A DNA stretch of 64,000 nt from Pelagicoccus enzymogenes (GTDB taxonomy: Bacteria > Verrucomicrobiota > Verrucomicrobiia > Opitutales > Opitutaceae): contig NZ_JACYFG010000038.1 in NCBI RefSeq assembly GCF_014803405.1, forward strand, positions 62,001-126,000, in the 5' to 3' direction. Made by a program: the position numbers and the translations under genes. Below, in pieces: positions 53,517 to 61,678 of this stretch. Position 1 is the first letter of the stretch; each line of letters opens with the position of its first letter. The notes under the pieces are model-generated. The model had not been told where the DNA came from. It searched no databases and worked only from the letters and a program-made list of their open reading frames with translations.

Positions 53517-53602
53517 GGCTGGCGTTTACGCCACGTCGCAAGTCCGAGAGAAGCCCCGTTTTAGGCTTCCGTATTTGTACCGTAATTGGTTTCAACATAC
53601 CA

Positions 53603-55267
53603 ATGACCCGTGTTCCCCTGCTCTCAACGCTCTTGTTTTCCATTGTCTTGACCTGCCTAGCCGAGGCAGACGATAGCGGCAGCAGGGACGCAGCCGACCG
53701 TTTCTGGGATGCCTGGAGCACGAAACTCGGGTTGAGAATAAGCGACCAAACCGTGTCAGAGCTCGCAGAACACTATCGAGGAGCTGGAATTCCTGAATCC
53801 GCCCAAAAGGAGATCGACGAGATCGAGCAAGCCGCCCGCGAACGAGTGGAAACCTACGACACATTCGCCCTCAAAAGCCTCCGAGAAAATCTCCCCATCG
53901 AGCATTTCGAAATACTTCATGCGCTCGCCAACCAGGGCTCACGGATAGCCGCGCTCCGCGGCCCCAATCCTTACGAAATCGAGCTCGACCGGCTGCCAAC
54001 CCGCGAGAAAAAACCAACCTTCCCAGGAGACTATTCCAATGAACAAGTCGAACGTACGTTGGAAGCCTACAAAGCAGTCCTAAAAACGGATCTCACCCCC
54101 GCGATGCAAAGCCTCTTCCATTACGTGGAAGATCGCTTCCATCCGGCCCTTCTAGAGGTATTCGATCAACACGACCCTACCGCCGTCTATTACGGAGCGG
54201 AAAAACCGATTCTCATCGACAACACCCTTACCTTGCTCACGCCACCCCTGAACCCAGTCCGTGAATACATGGAGGAAAACGGAATGGAGGAGAGCTCTCC
54301 ACTGAACATTGACACCAGCGACTTATTACCGCGAACAGGCGACAGCGTGACTGCGCTGGTCTCCCAAGGAAAACACACCGCAGACGAGCAGTGGCTCGTT
54401 CGGCTAACCGCAGTGGAAAAGAACGCAGCTGAAGAAGCGAGAAGCAGTTCCACAAGACCTATCACCCTCTATACTTCCACCGGAAGCTCCCATACCTTCG
54501 CGTCGGAACAGACCGCGATCGAAATCGAAATTATCGGCCCCTTCAAAGCGGGGAAAGCTAAACCCGAAAATCCCAAAGCCGCCAAAACCCGCGTCCTCGT
54601 GAAGAGAGACTACCTCGAACTCGGGCTTCACCGAGCCGTCGCCTTCCTCAATCGAGTCAACAGGGACTACCCAAACGAAGCGTTCAGCATAGCGACAGGT
54701 GGCAAAAACAGCTTCACCGCTGAATCGATCGCCTTAGCGCAAGAGCAGCTCGAGCCCTTCAAGATTACCCCCGCCGAGTACGAGGCCCTAGCCGCAATGC
54801 GATTGGCTCGCCGAGAGTTCTTCAGGATCGTTGCGTACAATCCTGAACTTAAGCCACTTCTCCTCAAGGTGGCCAAATGGCCATCCTTGATCGCGATCGC
54901 AACCAAGAGCATGTCTCCCAACTTCGAAGGAAAAGTGTCGATGATAGAGGAGGTCGAACTCAAGGACGTGATCAATACCCCAGTCTTGAGCTATCCGATG
55001 GAGCTCGCCGCCTACGACCAGCCGAGCCTACTGCTCCGTCTATTCGTCACCGATCCCCAACCCCCGCTGGTGAACACAGCTGGCATCTACGGACTCGTCG
55101 CAGGCCATCCGAAAAAGGCCAACCAGCGACTGGTCGTTCGAGTAATCGAAGCCAAGCGAGGTCCAGCTCACCAAGCGGAAATCGACATATCTGGCCACGC
55201 CTTCAAGCCCACTCCCCCCAACAAAATCCTTTCCAAGGAAGGGCCGCCCGCTACAGTCGCCCCATGA
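53603..55267 (+). CDS. Exported 554-residue protein of unknown function
   Basis: Starts at the ATG at 53603 with a signal peptide (MTRVPLLSTLLFSIVLTCLAEA). Longer upstream frames run through another gene and are rejected. The mature part is charged and mostly helical in its first 150 residues (DAADRFWDAWSTKLGLRISD...), then mixed with beta stretches (LLPRTGDSVTALVSQGKHTADEQWLVRLTAV, DLLRLFVTDPQPP near the end). No family recognised. The stop overlaps the purC start (ATGA), so the two are cotranscribed, although no metabolic link is evident. Confidence 0.65.
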   Translation: MTRVPLLSTLLFSIVLTCLAEADDSGSRDAADRFWDAWSTKLGLRISDQTVSELAEHYRGAGIPESAQKEIDEIEQAARERVETYDTFALKSLRENLPIEHFEILHALANQGSRIAALRGPNPYEIELDRLPTREKKPTFPGDYSNEQVERTLEAYKAVLKTDLTPAMQSLFHYVEDRFHPALLEVFDQHDPTAVYYGAEKPILIDNTLTLLTPPLNPVREYMEENGMEESSPLNIDTSDLLPRTGDSVTALVSQGKHTADEQWLVRLTAVEKNAAEEARSSSTRPITLYTSTGSSHTFASEQTAIEIEIIGPFKAGKAKPENPKAAKTRVLVKRDYLELGLHRAVAFLNRVNRDYPNEAFSIATGGKNSFTAESIALAQEQLEPFKITPAEYEALAAMRLARREFFRIVAYNPELKPLLLKVAKWPSLIAIATKSMSPNFEGKVSMIEEVELKDVINTPVLSYPMELAAYDQPSLLLRLFVTDPQPPLVNTAGIYGLVAGHPKKANQRLVVRVIEAKRGPAHQAEIDISGHAFKPTPPNKILSKEGPPATVAP

Positions 55268-56187
55268 TTTCCGGCGAAGACCTAAAAGCAGCCCTCCCAA
55301 CCGAGCCCGTACGCGACCTCATCGAACCTATCGACGCGCCCAAGATCGCCTCCGGCAAGGTTCGGGAAATCTATGACCTCGACGACTCCGTGCTGCTGGT
55401 AGCCACCGACCGCATCTCCGCCTTCGACGTCGTCCTGCCCGGCGGCATTCCCGGCCGCGGCCTCATCCTCACCCAGCTCAGCCACTTCTGGTTCGAGCAA
55501 ACCAAAGGAATCGCCCCCAACCACATCATTCCCAACGAGGAAGAAATCCTGCGCGACTCCCTCAAACTCTCCCGCGACTCCCAGCTTCGCTCCATGGCCG
55601 TTCGCAAGCTCAAGCCCCTCGAGATCGAGTGCGTAGTACGCGGCTACATCGCCGGATCCGGTTGGGAATCCTACAGGCAAAACCGCACCGTCTGCGGTAT
55701 CGAATTGCCCGCAGGCTTGCAGCTGGCATCCCAACTCCCCGAGCCCATTTTCACCCCGACCACCAAGGCCAGCGAAGGACACGACATGCCCGTCACGCCC
55801 GAGGAGGCCGCCAACATCGTCGGTCAAGACATCTTCGAGCAAGTTCGCGAAATCAGCCTCAAGCTCTACGACTTCGGCAGCAAGCTCGCTGCCAAGGCCG
55901 GTATCATCCTCGCGGATACAAAATTCGAGTTCGGCACCGACGAAGACGGCACCATCTATCTCATCGACGAAGTCCTCACCCCCGACTCCTCCCGCTACTG
56001 GGACGCCGCAGAGTACAAGGTCGGCAGCAGCCCCGCCAGCTTCGACAAGCAAATCATCCGCGACTACCTCGAAACCCTGAAGGACTGGAACAAGACCGCC
56101 CCCGGCCCCGAACTTCCTCCGGAAATCGTGGCCAAGGCCCAGTCCCGCTACCTCGAAGTCTACAGCAAGCTCGTCAGCGTCGTTTAA
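55264..56187 (+). CDS. purC: Phosphoribosylaminoimidazole-succinocarboxamide synthase
   Basis: 307 residues, the long bacterial SAICAR synthetase form. It ligates aspartate to CAIR with ATP in step 8 of purine synthesis. Family motifs: IASGKVREIYDLDDSVLLVATDRISAFDVVLPGGIPGRG, IECVVRGYIAGSGWESY, ILADTKFEFG and LIDEVLTPDSSRYW (catalytic Asp/Glu and Mg-binding residues). It shares a 4-nt overlap with the exported protein upstream. No other purine gene is in view. Confidence 0.97.
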   Translation: MISGEDLKAALPTEPVRDLIEPIDAPKIASGKVREIYDLDDSVLLVATDRISAFDVVLPGGIPGRGLILTQLSHFWFEQTKGIAPNHIIPNEEEILRDSLKLSRDSQLRSMAVRKLKPLEIECVVRGYIAGSGWESYRQNRTVCGIELPAGLQLASQLPEPIFTPTTKASEGHDMPVTPEEAANIVGQDIFEQVREISLKLYDFGSKLAAKAGIILADTKFEFGTDEDGTIYLIDEVLTPDSSRYWDAAEYKVGSSPASFDKQIIRDYLETLKDWNKTAPGPELPPEIVAKAQSRYLEVYSKLVSVV

Positions 56188-56199
56188 GTTTCATCTCCA

Positions 56200-56225
56200 A
56201 GGTGGCGCGGCTTCTCCGAAGACGC
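56200..56225. repeat. Dispersed 26-nt intergenic repeat
   Basis: Begins AGGTGGCGCGGCTTC and ends GAAGACGC; identical over 26 nt to 17808-17833. It lies 13 nt after the purC stop. Confidence 0.7.
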
Positions 56226-56270
56226 ATTCGGGAAACGCGCTACCCACGCCACGGCGCCACAAAAGTCCAA

Positions 56271-56351
56271 GACGTAGCGCCGAGCTTTAGCCGGCGACCT
56301 CACTGCACGATCTATTCCCTGTGGCCGCTGGCTAAAGCTCAGCGCTACGTC
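56271..56351. repeat. Long intergenic inverted repeat
   Basis: 26-nt arms at 56271-56296 and 56326-56351 match at 24 of 26 positions around a 29-nt loop (arm pieces: GACGTAGCGC, GAGCTTTAGCC). A cruciform or strong hairpin between the convergent purC and yecH-like genes, possibly a bidirectional stop or a REP/BIME-type element. Confidence 0.8.
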
Positions 56352-56380
56352 GCATGCGACATTCGACCCGTGACAGGACG

Positions 56381-56644
56381 CTAGTGGCTACAGCGGTCTC
56401 CGGGACGAAAAACGAACGCTTCCGGATTGCCGTAGAACTTTCCCTTCATCCAAAGGTGCTGCACGATATCGTAAGCGTCGAGCCCATGTCCGGAACAGGT
56501 GTGGAAAGTGGCGTCTTCGCCAAACGCCTCCACAATCTCAGCCGACAGGCTTTCGTTCGTATACGTTTTCCCAGTACGGATCATCATCTCAAGTATCTCG
56601 TGGGCGTGAATATCCGGCTTTCTCAGGTCTGTGAATTTGCTCAT
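56381..56644 (-). CDS. YecH-like (DUF2492) metal-binding protein
   Basis: 87 residues. HAHEILEMMIRTGKTYTNESLSAEIVEAFGEDATFHTCSGHGLDAYDIVQHLWMKGKF...RCSH is the DUF2492/YecH family pattern, with conserved His/Cys residues likely to bind metal. It is the last gene of the nap operon on the minus strand. Members often sit near nitrate, nitrite or NO metabolism genes, but the function is unproven. Confidence 0.8.
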   Translation of the reverse strand: MSKFTDLRKPDIHAHEILEMMIRTGKTYTNESLSAEIVEAFGEDATFHTCSGHGLDAYDIVQHLWMKGKFYGNPEAFVFRPGDRCSH

Positions 56645-56674
56645 CGTTTTCTTTGTAGTTTAATTTTAATACGT

Positions 56675-57001
56675 TTAGGAAAAATTTTGTTCGATACGCG
56701 TCATGCGAACCCCACCCTCGCGGACAATTAAAGTATCCCACCACTCCGCGCCTTGATATCCGTAACGGATCTGCAGCCCACGTGCTTGTCCGGAGCGGAG
56801 CAGGGACTTACCTTCCCGCAGCTCGACCGCTGTCGGGGCGACGTAGCCAGGCCCCTTTTTCGGGATCACTGCGAACACCTCCGCGCACTCCTGAAGGTCC
56901 AAAAAATATCTGTCTAGGGTTTCCTCGTCCAAGTCAGCTTGCTGCAGGTCTGGCAATTTAGGAGTTTCGTCTTCTGTATTCATTACGTCGTTACGTTCCA
57001 A
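56675..57001 (-). CDS. Nap-linked protein of unknown function
   Basis: 108 residues, or about 102 from the Met at 56983. Acidic start (TEDETPKLPDLQQADLDEETLDRYFLDLQECAEVF) and a compact C-terminal half (KGPGYVAPTAVELREGKSLLRSGQARGLQIRYGYQGAEWWDTLIV), with no Cys motif, signal peptide or TM. Not recognised. It lies 3 nt after the NapF-like gene and 30 nt before the YecH-like gene, so it belongs to the nap operon and may be an assembly or regulatory factor. Confidence 0.6.
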   Translation of the reverse strand: MERNDVMNTEDETPKLPDLQQADLDEETLDRYFLDLQECAEVFAVIPKKGPGYVAPTAVELREGKSLLRSGQARGLQIRYGYQGAEWWDTLIVREGGVRMTRIEQNFS

Positions 57002-57004
57002 TTT

Positions 57005-57331
57005 TCAATCAAGCAGGAGAATCGCATTCCGAGGAGCCGGACATAGATCGTGGCAAATGCCGCAGCCGGTGCAGGCATCCGCATCCACGCGCGGAATCCC
57101 CCGCTCCGTCACGATCGCCCCCTCTTCCGGACAACGTTCGGAGCAAACCGAGCAAAAGTTGTTTTGGTAAGCCAGACAGTAGCGCCCCTGAATCACGGCA
57201 GTCCGATACTTCGGCTCGGCGCTCGGGCGATCTCGGCCGCCCTCCGTCCGCTGCTCCGCATCCTCGCGAACGTGCTTGAGGAAGTTGCTGAAGAAGTCCC
57301 GGCGGGAAAACTGTCGCTTGCCGTCTGACAT
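57005..57331 (-). CDS. napF: NapF-like ferredoxin
   Basis: 108 residues. A Tat-like start (RQFSRRDFFSNFL) without a clear hydrophobic stretch, then FCSVCSERCPEEGAI and CTGCGICHDLCP, giving two [4Fe-4S]-type cysteine sets rather than the four of E. coli NapF. NapF proteins are cytoplasmic and thought to help mature NapA. It sits between napB and an unknown gene, with short gaps (14 nt and 3 nt), in the nap operon. The gene symbol rests on context; other short ferredoxin families are possible. Confidence 0.72.
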   Translation of the reverse strand: MSDGKRQFSRRDFFSNFLKHVREDAEQRTEGGRDRPSAEPKYRTAVIQGRYCLAYQNNFCSVCSERCPEEGAIVTERGIPRVDADACTGCGICHDLCPAPRNAILLLD

Positions 57332-57344
57332 AGGAAACCTGCAA

Positions 57345-58163
57345 CTACTCCGAAGCCTCCCCCTCGGACAAGCGCTCCCAAAACGGGAAGGGCGACTCTG
57401 AAAAATTCGTCTTATCGACCTCTAGGCCAGGCACATGGCACTGGTTGCAGCTTTGGCGCTCCGGATGGCTGGTGCGGATCGGACTGGTGCCCAACGGTCC
57501 ATGACAACTCATACAATTTTGCCGCATGTGCACATTGTGAGGAATGGTCGGCGGCGAATCCGGATACGCCTTCTTCCCTTGCAAGGCCTGATGGTAACCG
57601 CCGAATCGATTGCCCGTATGCAGGTCGAAGTCCGCAGTGTTCCATTGGCTACCCAAGCCCTTGGTGGATACATGGCATTGCGTGCAACTCGTATATTCAG
57701 GATGCGATATCGCCGGAGCTACCACGTCCCCAATTCGCAAGGCTTGACCATGGCACTGCAAACAGCTTTCGGCGGTGTGTTGGTCAATCGGATGCGGCAC
57801 GACAGGGGGAGCCCCATCGTAAGCCCGACGTCTCTCGCGGCGAAAACGCAGCTCCTCGACATCCGAAGTCACCATCGAATCAAAGGCATCGTTCGGAGCG
57901 AGATCGCTCAAGCGACTCTTCCAAGCCGCATTCGGACTGTAACCAGCCTTCCCGATTTCGGAATAGCTCGGAGCAGGGATCGCCGCCGAATGCGTATCCG
58001 TTTCTCCATGACTCTTTTCTGTCAATACAAGCTGGGCGCTCGATTCGCTCACCGTTTGGCGCAAGCCCATGAAGAAGCCGCTTACCGACACGGTGAACAC
58101 CGCGGCCACCAGCACGGTAGTCGCCGCCGTCGACTTGTTTCGTTTGGGGTTAGGGGCGTTCAT
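57345..58163 (-). CDS. napB: Four-haem NapB-type periplasmic cytochrome c
   Basis: 272 residues. An N-terminal membrane/signal segment (about 15-33), then YDGAPPVVPHPIDQHTAESCLQCHG and a SHP-x-x-T-S-CTQCHV tail, as in diheme NapB. The same pattern repeats: PPTIPHNVHMRQNCMSCHG and SHPERQSCNQCHVP. That makes four CxxCH haem sites with nearby His ligands and a clear internal duplication of the NapB unit; the family norm is two haems and about 150 residues. It delivers electrons to NapA, 3 nt upstream. The extra haems could extend the electron wire toward the quinol-oxidising module encoded divergently. Confidence 0.82.
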   Translation of the reverse strand: MNAPNPKRNKSTAATTVLVAAVFTVSVSGFFMGLRQTVSESSAQLVLTEKSHGETDTHSAAIPAPSYSEIGKAGYSPNAAWKSRLSDLAPNDAFDSMVTSDVEELRFRRERRRAYDGAPPVVPHPIDQHTAESCLQCHGQALRIGDVVAPAISHPEYTSCTQCHVSTKGLGSQWNTADFDLHTGNRFGGYHQALQGKKAYPDSPPTIPHNVHMRQNCMSCHGPLGTSPIRTSHPERQSCNQCHVPGLEVDKTNFSESPFPFWERLSEGEASE

Positions 58164-58166
58164 GGC

Positions 58167-60602
58167 TTAACGAATCGGGGAAGGGCTCCCAGCTCGAGAT
58201 CCTGCGGGACGTTTGTAGACCACCGCCGCGCACTTCTTGTAGTCGGGTTCTTTCGAGATAGGGTCGATGTCGCCGAGCGTGATCTCGTTGATGAGCAAGT
58301 TCTCGTCGAAGAAGGGAACGAAAACCGTTCCCTTCGGCGGGCGCCCGCGTCCATTAAGCCAGACCGGCAGCTCTATCTTGCCGCGACGCGTTTCAATCAC
58401 CGCCAAATCGCCATTGCCCAATCCCTGTGCTGCCGCGTCCTCGGGGTGCATTTCCACGTACGCGTGCGGCATGGCATTACGCAGCTGCGGTACGCGACGG
58501 GTCATGGTGCCAGAGTGCCAGTGCTCGAGCACGCGGCCGGTACAAAGCCAAAGCGGATACGCTTCGTCCGGCTCTTCCGTGGCCGGCTCGTAGGGACAAA
58601 ACCAAATGAGCGCCTTGTCGTCCTTGGTCACGGAATGGTAGAATTGCAGCTGCTTGCCCTTTTCCACGTAAGAGTCGCTGAACTCCATGAAGCGGAAGGG
58701 CGTTTCATGCCACTTGCCGTCCGCCTTCTTGACCACCGGCCAACGCAAGCCGCGAGCCTTCACGAGTTCGTCGTAGGGCGCTACGTCCTTGTGTTTCAAA
58801 TACGTCAGCTTGCGGTACTCCTCGAAGAGCTGCTTGTCGGCGTTGACCTCGTAATAGCGCTCCCATTCCCAAACAGGCACCTCCGCTCCGGACTCGTCCT
58901 GGATGCTAAAGATGAAATTGCCGTCCTTGTCCTTCATGCCGGGATGACCCATCTCGAAAAGCCGTCGCGCCACCGCGATCGTCATCCAACAATCGTCGCG
59001 GGCTTGGCCAGGAGGATTGACCATCTTGAACCACTGCTGGGTGCGTCGCTCGCTGTTTCCGTAAACCCCATTCTTCTCGACCCACATAGCCGCAGGCAAA
59101 ACGAGGTCCGCCAACTTGGTCGTAGCCGTCGGATAGACTTCCGAAACGATGAGGAACTTGTCCTTCAAGCCTGCCTTGTTCGTAAAGTGCTTCTTTAGGT
59201 GGGGCAAGGTATGTCCGGGATTCGTAACTTGTACCCAAACCGTGGATATGTCCCCGCCCTCTTCGGTCGGCGTGCAAAACTGCTCCCACATCTTCACCGT
59301 GTGGTAGCCGGGCTTGGGATTGATTCGCCCCGCTGGCATGTTCCAAACCTCCTCGCAGTCGCGGCGATGGCTTTCGTTGGCCACCACGCGACCGCCGGGC
59401 AGGGCGTGGGCCAGCGTGCCGACCTCGCGAGCCGTGCCACAAGCCGACGGTTGCCCAGTCAGGCTGGTCGGCGCGTCGCCAGGCTTGCCGAAATGTCCGC
59501 TCAGCAAATGAATGCCATGCAGCAAGCGGTTCATGTTCGTACCGCGGGTATGCTGGTTCACTCCCATGCACCAAAGGCTGGTGATGCGGATATCCTTGCG
59601 ACCGAAAAGCTCTCCGAGCAGCCGTATTTTATCTACGGGTACACCTGATAGCTGCGAAACGTACTCCGGGGTGTAAGGCTTCAAGAGCTCCGCATATTCC
59701 TCGAACGTGCTGGCTTGGCCAAAAAGCGACGCCTCCTCCGTATCCTTTCTGAAATTACAGAAACGCTCCACGAACTGCTTGTCGTAGGTTCCGTTTTCGA
59801 TGAGTAGATGGGCGATTCCGTTGGCGATCGCTAGGTCCGTCTGCGGTCGGAACTCCAGGTACTCGTCGCTGTATTCGCTCGTCCGCGTACGGCGCGTACC
59901 GATATCGATCAGCGTGACCTTTTCCCCCTTGGAGCGGCGGTCGATCACTCGCGAAAACAGCACCGGATGCATCTCCGCAGGATTGTTTCCCCACATGATC
60001 AGCACGTCGCACTCGTCGAGATCCGTGTAGCAGCCCGCAGGTTCGTCGACCCCGTGGGTGGACAAGTATCCCGTTACCGCCGACGCCATGCACAAGCGGG
60101 CGTTCGGGTCGATGTGGTTGTTGGACAGACCACCCTTGATAAACTTTTGGGCCGCGTATCCTTCGGGTATTGTCCATTGGCCGCTGCCGTAGATGGCGAA
60201 TTGCTCGGGCTTGTCGTAAATGCGCTTGGCAATCACGTCGATCGCCTCGTCCCAGGATATCGTCTCCAACTTTCCATTACGACGCAACTGCGGCTGGGTG
60301 AGCCGGTCCTTGCCATACAAAATGCCGCCAACATGGTAGCCCTTCACGCAAAGCAGGCCCTTGTTCACCTCGGCCAGCTGCTCGCCTTGGATAGCGACCA
60401 CCTTGTCGTCCTTCACGCCCACCCTTACATGGCAGCCCGTCCCGCAAAACCGGCAGGGTGCCTTGTCCCACTTCACCCCGTCCGCTCCTTGGGCAGCCTC
60501 CAGCTGCGTGTTTTCATACTTTCCGAAGGCACGTTGGTGAGCGGCGGCTACTGCCGCAGCCATAGCGGTTTGCTTCAAGAAGTGACGACGATCGATTGTC
60601 AT
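58167..60602 (-). CDS. napA: Periplasmic nitrate reductase, catalytic subunit NapA
   Basis: 811 residues, close to the family length. Tat signal (DRRHFLKQTAMAAAVAAAH), then the [4Fe-4S] motif CRFCGTGCHVRVGVKDDK...LLCVKG, a molybdopterin domain, and the Mo-ligand Cys in NARLCMASAVTGY. The middle IKDRG-free but conserved nitrate-reductase blocks (WGNNPAEMHPVLFSR, TRGTNMNRLLHGIHLLSGHFGKPGDAP) and the MGD-binding C-terminus (LWLCTGRVLEHWHSGTMTRR) are present. It reduces nitrate to nitrite in the periplasm. Preceded by napD, followed by the four-haem NapB. Confidence 0.97.
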   Translation of the reverse strand: MTIDRRHFLKQTAMAAAVAAAHQRAFGKYENTQLEAAQGADGVKWDKAPCRFCGTGCHVRVGVKDDKVVAIQGEQLAEVNKGLLCVKGYHVGGILYGKDRLTQPQLRRNGKLETISWDEAIDVIAKRIYDKPEQFAIYGSGQWTIPEGYAAQKFIKGGLSNNHIDPNARLCMASAVTGYLSTHGVDEPAGCYTDLDECDVLIMWGNNPAEMHPVLFSRVIDRRSKGEKVTLIDIGTRRTRTSEYSDEYLEFRPQTDLAIANGIAHLLIENGTYDKQFVERFCNFRKDTEEASLFGQASTFEEYAELLKPYTPEYVSQLSGVPVDKIRLLGELFGRKDIRITSLWCMGVNQHTRGTNMNRLLHGIHLLSGHFGKPGDAPTSLTGQPSACGTAREVGTLAHALPGGRVVANESHRRDCEEVWNMPAGRINPKPGYHTVKMWEQFCTPTEEGGDISTVWVQVTNPGHTLPHLKKHFTNKAGLKDKFLIVSEVYPTATTKLADLVLPAAMWVEKNGVYGNSERRTQQWFKMVNPPGQARDDCWMTIAVARRLFEMGHPGMKDKDGNFIFSIQDESGAEVPVWEWERYYEVNADKQLFEEYRKLTYLKHKDVAPYDELVKARGLRWPVVKKADGKWHETPFRFMEFSDSYVEKGKQLQFYHSVTKDDKALIWFCPYEPATEEPDEAYPLWLCTGRVLEHWHSGTMTRRVPQLRNAMPHAYVEMHPEDAAAQGLGNGDLAVIETRRGKIELPVWLNGRGRPPKGTVFVPFFDENLLINEITLGDIDPISKEPDYKKCAAVVYKRPAGSRAGSPSPIR

Positions 60603-60639
60603 GAGGGTACTTTTTTCGAGGGTTGGGGAAAATTGGGTT

Positions 60640-60903
60640 TCAGTCGGCGTCGGCGTCCGCGTCCGTCGCGCAGAAAACCACGTCGACGTTCGAGACGCCC
60701 GGCAGGGCTTCCAGCCAGCGATGCAATCCGCGTGCGTCCACGTCCTCGATCACGATCGGCAGGTAGTTTCCCTCCAGCGGCGCGGCCGAAATCGAGGGAT
60801 GCTCTAGAATTCTGGCATGCGCATGGGCCGACACCTCCGGTTCCTTCGAGAGGGTCACTATCAAACTCGTCAGGCGAGTGTTCCATGGGCGCTGCTTGCT
60901 CAT
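60640..60903 (-). CDS. napD: NapD-like chaperone for NapA
   Basis: 87 residues from the Met at 60903 (a longer frame from 60942 is possible). RLTSLIVTLSKEPEVSAHAHARILEHPSISAAPLEG...IVIEDVDARGLHRWLEALPGVSNVDVVF is the NapD ferredoxin-like fold: two beta-alpha-beta units, the second ending in a G-V-x-x-V-D-V strand. It binds the Tat signal of NapA and delays export until the cofactor is inserted. First gene of the minus-strand operon, 37 nt before napA. Confidence 0.85.
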   Translation of the reverse strand: MSKQRPWNTRLTSLIVTLSKEPEVSAHAHARILEHPSISAAPLEGNYLPIVIEDVDARGLHRWLEALPGVSNVDVVFCATDADADAD

Positions 60904-60947
60904 CTTGAAACACAACTTGAGGGCGCTTTTCGCTGAGTTCAATATTT

Positions 60948-60964
60948 AAATACCTTTTTATCTT
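60948..60964. promoter_or_regulatory. Shared motif in the nap divergent promoter region
   Basis: AAATACCTTTTTATCTT in the 96-bp gap between napD (minus) and the cytochrome gene (plus). The same 17-mer with one change (C at the ninth position) ends the window at 63984-64000, and both are preceded by TTTAAATA. A conserved regulatory site is the simplest explanation; the factor is unknown. Confidence 0.5.
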
Positions 60965-60999
60965 GAATATAAACACAAGGCTTTCCAATCTCGGCCAAG

Positions 61000-61668
61000 A
61001 TGAAACCCCGTCCCCTCCTGATTGCGGCAATACTCGGCTTCGCCGTCGTGCTCTGCCTGGCGTCCTGGTGGATCTACCAGAGATCCTTCGCCTCCTTCGA
61101 GGAAGCCGTCAGTCACCGCCAGGTCCAGATCGCGCTCGACACCGGCGAGGCCCATCCGGTCACCATCCAAGGCGCCCCCACGACCCCGACCGTGCTCGCC
61201 GATCTCTCCCAGAGCGGACGCGCCCCCACCGAAGTCGCCTGCACCACCTGCCACAGCACCCGCACGCCCCAACTCGCCCAGCGCGATTCCGTCCAGCTCG
61301 ACGAATTTCACCAAGGCTTGCAGAAGCAGCACGGCACGCTCTCCTGCCTCAGCTGCCACAACGCCGACAACTACGACACCCTGCGCCTCGCCGACGGAAC
61401 CCCCGTTGCCTTCGAAAATACCATGCAGCTCTGCGCCCAATGCCACGGACCTCAGTTCCGCGACTACACCAACGGTTCCCATGGCGGCATGAACGGCTAC
61501 TGGGACCTCAAGCGCGGCCCTCGCACCCGCAACGCCTGCAACGTCTGCCACGATCCCCACTCCCCCGCCTACCCGCAGCTCATCCCTGTCTTCCCGCCCA
61601 AAGACGTGCAGTTGCGCAAACAAAAGTACGGCGACTCCTACCCGGACCCCGACCAACACGCCCATTAA
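61000..61668 (+). CDS. Membrane-anchored tetrahaem cytochrome c
   Basis: 222 residues. N-terminal TM (about 5-24) with a short cytoplasmic tail, then four CxxCH sites (VACTTCHS, LSCLSCHN, LCAQCHG, ACNVCHD) in a mostly helical periplasmic part with conserved His. It is not NapC/NirT (no matching spacing or quinol-site signature). With the FeS and NrfD proteins downstream it forms a three-gene quinol-oxidising module like those of Nrf and Act/Alternative complex III types, which probably passes electrons to NapB. Divergent from napD across a short promoter region. Confidence 0.82.
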   Translation: MKPRPLLIAAILGFAVVLCLASWWIYQRSFASFEEAVSHRQVQIALDTGEAHPVTIQGAPTTPTVLADLSQSGRAPTEVACTTCHSTRTPQLAQRDSVQLDEFHQGLQKQHGTLSCLSCHNADNYDTLRLADGTPVAFENTMQLCAQCHGPQFRDYTNGSHGGMNGYWDLKRGPRTRNACNVCHDPHSPAYPQLIPVFPPKDVQLRKQKYGDSYPDPDQHAH

Positions 61669-61678
61669 CCGATCCGCC

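Noticed and set aside
57435-59198. 587-codon plus-strand frame opposite napB and napA
   Set aside because: Antisense to genes with haem and molybdopterin motifs; no family features.
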